Shown: positions 35,801 through 47,300 of the stretch, piece after piece | Numbering within the stretch: position 1 is the stretch's first letter | Layout of the letters: every line of letters begins with the position of its first letter | Origin: Colocasia esculenta | Lineage: Eukaryota > Streptophyta > Magnoliopsida > Alismatales > Araceae | Length of the DNA stretch: 64,000 nucleotides | NCBI GenBank assembly: GCA_014218235.1 | Contig: CM024755.1 | Coordinates: forward strand, 81,413,960 to 81,477,959 | Reading direction: 5' to 3' | Position numbers and translations under genes: made by a program | Notes under the pieces: generated by a model | Databases searched by the model: none | What the model was told of the DNA's origin: nothing | The model's input: the letters and a program-made list of their open reading frames with translations, nothing else

Positions 35801-38800
35801 AGTCTTCGACACCCGTTGGTGCTTTGTCTCCGTGGCCGGGCCCTTCTGCGCTCGCCCGCATAGAGACACCACAGGTTGTTACAAGACCCCCGTTGCGCAT
35901 GTTTAAAGTCCTCCGGTGTCATAAAACGACACACGTCGAGGCGCATGTTCTAAGTCCTCCGATGTCATAAAACGACACACGTCGAGGCGCATGTTCTAAG
36001 TCCTCCGATGTCATAAAACGACATACGTCGAGGCGCAACTCAAGTCCTCCGGTGTCATAAAACGACACACGTCGAGGCTCCTGTTTAAGTCCTCCGGTGT
36101 CACAAAAGACATACGTAGAGGCATGTTACCTTGTGGAGGCACAAACACCCCACTAGTAACAAAAAAAGGTATTCTTTGCCATGTAAACGTCCGACGGAGG
36201 CACAAACACCCTGTCGTCGACGCTCATGTACATGATTTGTTGTATACACGCCCAGTGGAGGTACAAAAACCCCATCAAAGGCGCAATTGTAAATGTCATA
36301 AATATAAATGACATGGACATGCTTGAATAAAATTGTGGAAATTTATTTGTCATCTGCCTTTTCTTCTTTAAAGTTCGGCATACGGTCTTTTAATAAACAT
36401 TACGCATTCGAAGGTATTCGAGTGTTATACTCGATGTAAATGAAACATCGACTTCGGTCGGTGGGGAACGGTCCAGTACACGACCACTCCAATCGCCCTG
36501 AACGCGAGCGCACGCGGAAAATAAATGAAATGAAATTCGAGGGTATCAGGGTTCGCACCCAATACTCCTCGTAAAATAAATCTTTGTCTGTTTCCCGTAA
36601 ACAGTCTGGCACGCCCAAAAGATTCTCCATTTCGGAAAAGAGATGAGAGCAAGAGAAAATATAAATTTCGAAAAAGAAAGAAAATCCGCGTTCCAACAAT
36701 ACTATACCCTCATAATGTAATCAATGTGGAATACATGGATACCAAAAAGAAGATGACAAGAGAAAAAGGAAGAAATAATTCAAATCACCTTCCAATGGGA
36801 TCAATTGCAATGCAATAGCAACCTGCTGTATGAGCCATCAAAGTGTGCAGGACCTTCAGTGATGGATAAGACAATACTTCAACAGTACCTGCATGAAAAA
36901 TAAAACATATAGAAAAATTAAATTGCAGAGCTGCTTATATATGTTCATGGCTGTTGTAAACAACTTCACACCAGACTTATAAGTTATGCAAATTTTACTT
37001 ATATAGGTTGAGGTGTAAAAGAGTATAACACACAGCAGATGACAGTTCTAACCATTTCCTGTTGTAAGGAAAAATAGATCTCCTGTTGTGTTCCAAGCAA
37101 TCTCATTAACCTGATCACAGAAAAAAATCCATCCTTCGAATAAAAATGAACAGCAAGCTAAAAAAATATTAAACTCACAAATTGCAAAGAAATAATCCAT
37201 CCAGAAATGGCACTAATACTGATGCTGAACAGCCAGAAGAAAGAGGGAAGGAGGAGGAGAACGGGGTAGAAGAGAAGGCCAAACGGGAACGGCAGCTACC
37301 GTGGGGCTTCGCACCCTATCTCAGGAGCCCTAGGGTTACCATCCTCCCATCCCAGGAGGAAGAAGAAGCAAACTCCATGCTTTTAAGGCTAATTCATTCT
37401 TCATTTCTTCATTCATCACCTCTCAAAAGAGGGGATACAAACATATATATAGACACCCAAAAGAAACCCTACATAGCCCAAAGACCAAAATACCCTGAGA
37501 CCCTTCACAAAATATAAAAACATAAAATGACCCAAACAGGTAGGGCCGAGTATGACTTCAAACTAACAGGAGAAGGCCCAACAAAATAACAATTTTAAAA
37601 CTGGACTCAATTAAATTGAACATACATAACAAAAATAAAATGACTCGATATATCTACGAACATCCACATGAATATCGCCAACATACGACGTGCCAACAAG
37701 ACTCATAGTCCGCAGTCACGAGTCTCGCTCCACATCTATCATGGGTCTCATTTCCCATCAAATACTTTTTGGATGTGCAAAACAAAAGAAAGGGAAAAGC
37801 TTGCAGCACAGATATCAAAGAGTTGGATATGACGTTCCAAGGGTAGATGCTCACACAACAAAATGCTCTCTCTCCAATCACAACTAAAAGACAGCCAATA
37901 CATAAGCAAATGGTGTAACATGTCCCTAGCAGTGGGATTGTTGGATGTTGGATAGGCACTTCACGGAAAAATGAGAACTCTGAGGTTAAAATGAGAATCC
38001 CATTGTGGACATAAATGAAGGTTGAGTACTAACTGAGATTCACGTGCATTCTTTTTTTTGTTTGGTAAGTAGATTTGCATACATTCCAACCTCACAGACT
38101 TCACCAGGTCAAGCTGGAGTCCCACTACCTGAGAGATAGTTGACCTCCTCATGGCTTACAGTACTGGTGATTTGTGCTTGATTTTAGGTGGGTTGGGTTT
38201 ACTCCTTGTATTCCCCACTCCCACCCCCCCAAAAAAAAGAAAAGAAAAGAAAAGAAAAAGATGAAATATTATATGGGTTTTGAGCCTTTTGGAACCTCTA
38301 AACATAAACTCATGCACTGCATATATGCACGGTATCAGAAAAAACACACAGCAAAACCTGTCATTGTTTCTTCATTTCTTTGAGCACATAGGATAAAAGA
38401 ATTCCCATTCTAAGGTTAGATGAAACAGGAAAATATATTGGCTGGCAAAAAATGAAAAAGCTCCATCAGTTGAAAACTTTCAGAGTTACAACTCACCTCA
38501 TAATTAAATTTCCGCCTATGAATTGGTTTGAACTTTCGGACATCCAGTATCGTTAGTTCATCCTCCTACAAGAAAAGTATGAAACTGAGTGGAAAAAATA
38601 TCTAAGCTACATGCCATTGTAAAAGTTGATATACAAGATACCAAACAATGGTAACATCCACAAGGAAACTGACAGGACAACTGAAGGGAGACTGTTTGAT
38701 ACTCCTGTCATGCTTCCATGAGCTGACCGAGCGAGTTGCTAATTTTTGTCAAATTTATGGGTGACATAATGCATCAGTCTTAAGATATTTCTGCAAGATA

Positions 38801-41800
38801 TGTCTCTAAGTAGAGAGAATTTCTACTTTCAAGTCAACATAATTCCAAGACAAAAGCTGACCCTTGTATCTCCAGGAAAATTGGTATCAATGTCCATATA
38901 GAAAGTAAGGCTCCTGCTTGTGAAGCAAATGGCATTATCATCAGCATTGTTAATATCTTTCAAAGCACCATCGAAGATATCTCCCTATGAGAAGCAAAGG
39001 AATGCAACAATATTTACACAAAATCAAGGTATTAACTCTGTATTGTAATCTAAAAGTGTGTCATATAACCCACAATACAAGTCACAATTCATCTGTTGTG
39101 AGAATTAATTTTTAAACTACTTTAAAAAATTTTAATTTATCTTTTGGATTTGATTTATTTGGTTTTTATTTATTTACATGGACATGGTCTTATTTAGTTC
39201 GGTTGACCTTCCACACTTACCTCGGTTAGTGTTAATTATATCAGCACAAAGGCTGAACACCCTTGATTAACCATCAAACAACCCCCTCTGAAATAGAAGA
39301 GTGTAACCCACAATTGAATGAAATTAATTGTACATGAAAGAAAACAAAGTTACGAGCATGCAATCTATTTTTTTAGAATTTTTTGATATTTATTTCATTT
39401 TTATTGATTTTTAATTCATTTTCTCATTTTTTGGATTTTTTTAAAATTAGTGATTCCATTTATTTAGTTATTTTCGTCATTTGTTTATTTAAATTATGAT
39501 TATGTGAATTAAATTAACATTTTATTTATTTATTTGATTTAAAGGGAGATTAACTTAAGGTGGATCAAAAATAACATGAAACATAACTTGTTTGTTATTT
39601 TTAAGTTATGGTAAATTAAACAATAATGTTTGTGAAATATTTTACTAAGGTTCGTTGAAAAATTGGTTGATTTTAATTAAGAAATCAAGTAGTGAAGAGT
39701 TTGAAATAAATGTGACATAACATGCAATTATCCATATAGTGCATAATTAAATAAGTAAGATTAGCCCAATGGGCCCATTAAGCATCACACGTAAGGATAT
39801 ACCACAGACCGGCTCATTAACCACCATTAGGCCCATTAAGTATGAAGCATCATGGTCATTTAATAGATCATGGCATAAAAGATACAAGTTCGGCCCAATA
39901 AGCAATTCGAGGCCCAATAAGAAATTTGGCCCAATAAGGAAGCCCAATGGACCTTGCTTAAGACTTGAGAAAATCAAAATTGTGCTTTACACAATATTCT
40001 TTAGGGCTGCCTTGCAGACCCTTCTCCCAGACTGCCTTGCAGTCTTTCTCAGAGCCTTGCTCTGTTCAAGCTTCAGAAAAATCCTCTCCCTTGGCTTGGG
40101 GTGCCCCCCCTCCTTTTATAGTGGAAGGAGGAGAGACCATGGCCGGGACGTGTGTACCTCCACCGGGAGGTTTGTGCAACTCCACCGGGGGGGTTTGCGT
40201 AACTCCACCGGGAGATTTGATTTGACATTTTCACTTTAGCCCCTGCCATTTTCTCTTCTTACTTTTTTTTCTTTTCTTTCCTGGCTCGACCCTCCCCCTC
40301 CCTCGCTGGTTGGCTTCTGCGGCAGAACAGGGGAAGGGGGGAGCGCGGCCTCCTTCCTCTTCCTCCCCCCTCGCTTGATGGCAGCCCCTTTAGGGAATAG
40401 CAGTAGCGGCGGTGGCGGCGGCAGCACAGCAGGGTGGCGGCGACACTGCAGCAGCGCGACGGCGGCAACAGGTGTGCGAGCAGCAGCAACGGGAGCAAGT
40501 AGCGACAGCAGGGGGGGGGGGGGCGGTGGCGGCGGCAGTAGGAGCAAGCAGGGCGGCGGGGGCCGCAGTGGCGCGGGCCAGCGGCAGTGGCTAGGGCCGG
40601 CGGCGGCCACCCCAAGTAGGGCGACGGCGGCAACAGCAGAGGAGGCCAGCGGCGGCCACCCCAGGCCAGGGTGAAGGCAGCAGTAGCAGGAGGGGCCGGT
40701 GGCGATAATCGTTGGCCCAAACAGGGGCAGCAACTAGTCCAGGCGGGGGCAGCGCAAGCCTAGGTGGCTGGGGACAGAGGTGAAGTCCCCCCCCCCTTTT
40801 TTCTTTTCTGTATTTTGTTTCTTTGTTCTGTTTATCCTCTTTTTTCCTTGTTTCTTCCTCATGGGAGGCCAGACAGAAATCTGGCACAACAAATGCCCCC
40901 CACGCGGCAGAGGGCCAGTGCCATATCACCGGGCGGGTGTCACGTGCATTTTCTTTAACATATCCTACGATCGTTTAGTGCTTCCTGCCGTTAGAATTCA
41001 TGTCACTTACATCTTCAGACATGCTGCAACATTTTCTTTTGTCTTTGCCCATACCCAGGTAAGGATTCGCGCCGAGGTACTCGGAGAGGCCGAGGCCATC
41101 TCTCTTATGGCCGAGGACATGGCCGTTCTACTATTCGTGCTGGTTCACCGGGTCCCTCCACATCTCGTCGAAAGATGCCCTTTATGGAACCCACATTGGT
41201 GACACCCGAGAAGCTTTTTGACTTGGATCGGGGTTATACCCGAATTGCGCTATCACATCTTGACAAAGCCTCTGGCGATTCAGTGCCCATCGACCTGAGC
41301 TGGATACTTTATTGCGACGGACATTTCTATTTTCAGCGTCCTGTTGATTATCCTTGGCATCTTCCATCAGATGAATCTGTTATGGCATTTGTGTCTTCAT
41401 ATGCTTGGCCGGGTGATGATGATGACGACTCGCGCTCATTGCTCTGAAGGGCGCTTTGATTTTCATATGCATATCCAACTTTTCCTTGGCACGGTATCTG
41501 TTTGAATGAGTTACCTCCAGCGAAGCAATTAGGCACATACTTCCAGTTGACAGGTGCACATAGCATTTCTCGTCCATTGCAGGCAGCTTCATGGATGATA
41601 GCAGGTGGGGGCCGGGCCCTAATTTCCAGTCACCGGACTGGTCTCTTTTTGACCGCGGTTGATGAGCCTTCTATGCAGACCCCTTACAGTGGCCAGTGTA
41701 TTTTACAGGATATTTTGCAGAGCAAGAGACCCAGCTGGTATGATAAACTGAGTGTGAGACGGTCACATATCCCTCGCCCTGGGGCGACAGAGTGGTTGCA

Positions 41801-44269
41801 ATACGTGATTCAGCATTATCGCCATATGCTTGACCTTGTGGGTATTCGTCATGCAGTGACAGCAACACTTTACAGATATCCATGCTATACTGGTTTGATC
41901 CAGGCTGTGGCGGAGCGATACAATCCCAAATGGAACACTATTTGTACAGTAGAGGGTGAGACTGCTATAGACTTGTGGGCTTTCCATCGTATCTTAGGGC
42001 TTCCCATTGTAGGCAAACCTTATGAAGAGGTTGTCTTGGATGATTTCCATAGAGATTCCACTGATGGACAGGGTCACTACGTGCTGGAGTTTTGCTACAG
42101 ATATTTGTTGAGGGCCTGACATGACTTAGCCAAGCCGCGTCATTCTGCTTCTTCAGCCGATGGCACTAGTGACGTCAGCACTTCTTCTACCGACCCGAGG
42201 GTCAGCTTGTACACTTGGGTGAGGTATTTTTACGGTGGTCTTTTTTGTTATGTGAATGAATTTGCTCGGGCAGAGGGTACCCGCCATGAAATGTACGAGA
42301 TTCCTCGAGAGGAGCTTCCTGTGTCTCCCCATATATTTGAGTCTCCACATCAGATAGAGAACCCATAGAAACTTGATGAGATAACACATCTGGCCGCCTA
42401 CTTGGCTTACTGGCTGTGCACTTTTGTCATGCCTTTTGGTGATGAGTCTCTTTTACGTCCAGAGGTTATTTACCCAACTTGCCGTCTATTATGTGGGTGT
42501 CAGTTGACTTTGGCTCCTGCTGCCTTGGCGTGTATTTATCATTCTTTTGGCACGTTATCTTCGCATGCTCAGCCCCGGGACAGCACTGTATTGATGGCCA
42601 CTCATTATGTCAGTGCATGGGCGCATTGTTTGTTACCTAGCCACCTCCCTATAGGGGATATCCGAGATGTTTCTATTCCCACCATTTTCAGATTTATAGA
42701 TCAGCTGGACGGAGATGGTGATAGTCTTCTTTTTTCTGCCCGAGATGCACTGGGCTTTGTTCCTGTCGGGGCGACCAGGAAGTTGAGTTTTGATCATTCT
42801 TCGCTTGATTTCAGACCTTTTCCGGACTATTCACCTTCTGGGCAGCCTAGTTGGTTTGATCCATGGGCACAGTAGGTGGTTCATGATTTTGCTGAGAGAT
42901 GCGTTCGTTTGAGCTGGATACAATGCACCGCCCTGGGGTATTGGCTTTTAGGCGGGGTCAGACTGCTATTTTGGAGCCTTATTATCCGCACAGGTTTGCA
43001 AGAAACTTTGGTTATGATCAGCGGATTCCTTCAGACTTCGAGTTTCCGGGCTTGTCTCGTGCTTTACGCCAGCGGAATGTTCACTTGCAGATTCGCATGT
43101 GGTGGAATTTATTTCAGCAGGAGGCTTCCACTATAGATGTTCCAATTTTACCTCCTTCTCAGAGGGGGGATGTGTCACTGAGATATGCTGACTGGTGGGC
43201 CGGCCACGGTGGTAACTTCACACAGTGTTCCGCTGCCATTCGCCATGTTGAGAGAGACTATTTGCGTAGACTGGATCGCCCTCATTTTCACATCAGGGAG
43301 AGATATTTGAAGAAGCATTTTCCTGACTTAGCCACTCAGGTGCCAAAAGCTTTTAAAGCGAGGGACAAGTTGCAGAAGCGCCCTTTAGACCAGTCTGGTG
43401 GGGACCGACAGGATGATTCTCATATAGCAGCCAGAAAGCCTTTGAAAAAGAAGACTCGTTCCAATGCATGATCATCTCAGCGCACCTATATGTGGTGGCC
43501 TAATTTTCTCAGGGCTTGTGGACTTCACCCGAAGGCTCCAATGAGTTCCCTATTGCGTCCTGAATCGTTTAATGCCGATCTTGGACAGCAATGGATAGAG
43601 TTTCTGAGTGAGATACTCATTTCTTTTGGACCTCATTGAGTAGGGGTGTCAATGGGTTGGGCCAACCCATAAACCCATCGGGCTAACCGGTAAAAAAACC
43701 CATCTCAAATATAATTATTCAGCCCAAGCCCATGACATGGCCCGGAAATTAGACCCATTTTTAACCGGGCTTAGATGGGTTGGCTCGTCGGACCAGCCAC
43801 CAGCGTCGGAGGTAAAAGTTTCGGACGCGGTGATTGGCCCATGGAGGACGACCCCAGATCTGATCGCGGAGCGGATATCACCTCCGACGTGGTGTCTGCG
43901 TCGTCGTCCTCCAGATCGTCGCCATTGCCGCTGCCGCCTCCGAATTTGAGGGAGGAGCTGCTGCTAGTGCTGTACCTGTCCCAGGCGGAGGCCGCCTGCG
44001 ACGACGTCGTGGCGTAGGTGAAGTTCTCGGGGAGGTAGGGAAACTTCCGATACGCGACGCGCTTACTGTTCTTGCCCCTTCTCTTGGAGATCTCCGGAGT
44101 GGAGGTGGGGCTGGACTCGGAGAGAATATGGGGCACCTTGGAGCTGGTGATGGACGGCGACCGGGGGATCGGCGCGAACTGCTTCGTCGCAGGGGGAGGG
44201 GCCGCGGCAGCATGGACGGCGGGAATGAGCATACTACATGTTGCTTGTCATCTGAGTTCTCGGGGAGGA

Positions 44270-44301
<32 letters not shown>

Positions 44302-47300
44302 AGAGAGGGGGGGGGGAACACTGGCTATTGTTATCCTTCTCGACCTCCTCCTCCTCCTGCGCTTGTCATCTGAGTTTATCACTTCTTCCTGGACTTGGCG
44401 CCAGTGGTGGAGGTGGCGGGGGCGTTTTTGGGGTCGTTGAGGAAGTCGAGGAGGACGGTGCTCTTGCACTTGGGGCACTTGGGATCGTCCTCTGACAGCA
44501 TCACATCACATACATGAGGTAGCGCGGGCACCCCACCAGCACCATCGACGTCGCTTCCGGGCTACCACTGCACTGACCACCCTGCTCCGTCTCCGACGAC
44601 ACGCAAGAGCTCGGCGGCGACGTCGGCGACGAGGAGGAGGAGGAGGAGGTGCGGTGCGGCGAGTTGTTGTTGTTGTTGTTGGCACTGCCGCCGCCGTTGC
44701 GAACGCCATTCCCGCCGCTTCGTCGCTCTTTGCTTCTTCTGTAAGTACGGAGCCGGGCGCCATCGTCCCCGCGCCTTCGCGTCCTCTTCCCTCATCATCG
44801 TCGCACTCCTGCCATCTCTGTGCCCCTGTTTCCCCATCGCCATTGCCGCGACACACCCCACCCTCTTGCCGTGGTCGGCCATGCGGCAAGGATGCTCATC
44901 CCCGGCGCCGTTATGTGAGGCTTTATGATGTTTACGGTGCTCGGCCCGCAGGACAAGAACGCCGCCATAGCGGGGGCCCGGGCGCCGTAGACGGTATCAT
45001 GAAACATTATGGACACCGTGGGGCGGGATGATGAGTTGGCGTAATCACCTCTGGAAGGATGCGAAGGCAGAAAGTGCGGAGCCTGTGAGGCAGAGGGAGC
45101 GCAGGTAGTCGGAGTGGGCGGAGGTGATATCCGCTCCGCGATCAGACCTGGGGTCGTCCTCCGTGGACCAACTGGTGGGCTTGCATGGGCTAAGATAGTG
45201 TAGGCCCACTACATTTGGACTGGGTTGGGCCGGGCCAAATTAATTACGGGCCAAGATGGGCTTGGGCTGGGCCAGTCCAAGCCCAACCCGTTGACAGTCC
45301 TATCGTTGAGAGGCATTTCTTATCAGGCGGGCCCGCTGCCTAGGCGATGTGTGAACCGCCATGTCTTTTGCTGCTAGGGAGTTGGGACTTTGTGTAAGCA
45401 CCATGGTCCCGCGTCCTCCACAGTTTCTTCTGGAAGGTACAGGTATTAGATGTTATTTGCTTTATTGCTTTCTGCCTCTTAGATTGAAACTGTTCTCATT
45501 TCTTTATTTTGGATGACGCAAGACCTTCTGGTCATAGCGTGGAGGTTCCTACCCCTGTCGAGTCATGCGAGGCTTGTGCGGGTTCTGTCCCTGAGACGAC
45601 CGGGTCCCCTGATGGCGTAGGTGAAGCACTTCATCATCATCCTTCTTTTCTTTGGAATATATCTATCACATTTTTTATCTCATCCCATCATTGTCTATGT
45701 ATGTAGATGGGATGGCATTTTCCCCTCATATCTCCATGCACCGGACTTCACTTGACGCAGTGCATATTGGTGACTAACGATCCACCCCAATTTTACCCAT
45801 TTTCTTTCGACTTGCTGACTTCTATACACATATTTGTTTATGCTCTTTTCTTTTCCTTCTGACTTTAACAGAGCCTGTAGAGCCATTGCTGAGCTCTCTT
45901 CAATCCAATGATCAAGATGTTGTGCTTTTACCTTCGGCCCCAGAGACTCATGAAGAGCTCCCCAAGGATGATGACATAGATGATTGGGATTATGAGTTGG
46001 ACGTGACCGATATCCCAATCCTCGATCCAAACTGGGATCCTTCAATGGAAAACCCCGATGATCCCCATTTCAGTAGGTTGTGCTTTTCTCATGTCATTGG
46101 CCTGTCCAACATTTTTAGGTGTGACTATATCTTGTTTCTTTTTAGGTATTCCCTTTGATGACTTGATGGAGATGATGCGAGACCCTCTGCCTGCCGTGAA
46201 TGAAGAGGTACCTCAGGCTACCATCGTTGCTACTGAGTCAATTGTAGCTGACGATACCCCTTCTCTCCCTGTCGAAGGTATTTTGACTTCCAATGATTGC
46301 TGCCCACCTTTAAATTTTGCTTTATTTTTTCCTTTCTTCATTTGCATATGCCTATGCTTTTCCCCATGTTTTGCAGCCACACCTGATCAATGAAATCCCT
46401 TGTCTGTGTCAGCTTCTATTACATTAAATGAAGGTGAAATGAGCTTCCAACATCTTCACATCTCTTGTTGGATTCTTCTATGCCCCACACGAAAGTGGGG
46501 ATCCCTGATAAGCCCTCGTTTCAACCTTCTGAACCAGGTATATACACATATCCCTTTGAATTCCATTGCCTCTTATGACTTTTGATGCTTGCTATCTTGC
46601 TATTGGCTTTCTGTTCTGCCTTTCAGGATCATTTGGACTTTTGTTTTCTCTTCTTCTTTTGTTTATATACCTCTCTTTTCATGCTTTACAGCCATGACTA
46701 CCCAGGGCGACCCATCGCCTATGCCAAACACTGGAGTGACAAATAATGATGAAGGTAGTTCTTTTGCGCCCTTGCCCCCTGCCTTGGACCTCCCAGCGGT
46801 TGCTACAGAAGCAGAGGTCCCTGCCAAGCCTTCTGAGTGTCTTTCAGTTATGTACTTTTCTCATTTCAAGCTTGCTATAAATCTTTATCATGATAATGAT
46901 ATTTCCCACGCATGATCCTTCAGATGTAGAGAATTCAGGGGCGACCTCGCCCTTGAATGCCAGCGAGCCTGACTCCTCAGAAACCTGTGTAATTTCTAGC
47001 GACCATAGTGAGAGTACTGAGCCTCTATCGGGCGAGACCCAACAACTTTCTATCGCCTTTGAGGCTGCTTGTGACGCTACCGAGGTGTCTTCACATCCTT
47101 CTCTAGCTGCTTCAGGTCCCTTCTTGCCCCATATTACCTTGAATTCTTTTCTTGCTTATTATTTAGAATGAATTTAACTTTCGTGCCTCTGAGTGTACAG
47201 GATTGGACCGATCCCCACGGGCTCTTGAGGTCTTGGAGGCTCGGCTGACCGCTCTTCGTAGTGAGGCCGTTGGCACTGCTAGCCAAATTTCCATGGTGCG

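Larger units (their letters stand above)
34586..36698 (+). mobile_element. Solo LTR in a THO3 intron, GC-rich
   Basis: 2113 bp beginning TGTTGAACCCG and ending GTTCCAACA, with an exact ATACT duplication at 34581-34585 and 36699-36703. The U3 part holds a G/C palindromic array, the TATA box is at 35625, and a second tandem array follows. It carries no internal domains. Its orientation is opposite to THO3 transcription. Confidence 0.85.
43641..45302. mobile_element. hAT-like non-autonomous element carrying host gene fragments
   Basis: 1662 bp with terminal inverted repeats TAGGGGTGTCAATGGGTTGG and (opposite strand) TAGGACTGTCAACGGGTTGG, plus 8-bp flanks TCATTGAG and TCGTTGAG (one mismatch). 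The subterminal regions also pair: GGACGACCCCAG...GATCGCGGAGCGGATATCACC near 43850 recurs inverted near 45125-45165. The interior is GC-rich, gene-like sequence including a GIR1-type fragment. No transposase was seen. It inserted into the antisense ORF of the Tat element. Confidence 0.8.

Noticed and set aside
34569..35970. ORFs of 354 and 250 aa across the solo LTR
   Set aside because: They read through the LTR start and the GC tandem array; the array lacks stops in most frames on both strands.
37200..37600. Solo copia-type LTR in a THO3 intron
   Set aside because: Composition and a TATA-like motif are suggestive, but no paired TG/CA ends with matching flanks could be found.
40236..40733. 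Ala/Pro-rich ORFs in the Tat LTRs (also 55803-56340)
   Set aside because: Trinucleotide GCC/GCA runs within the U3 region; present in both LTR copies and open on both strands.
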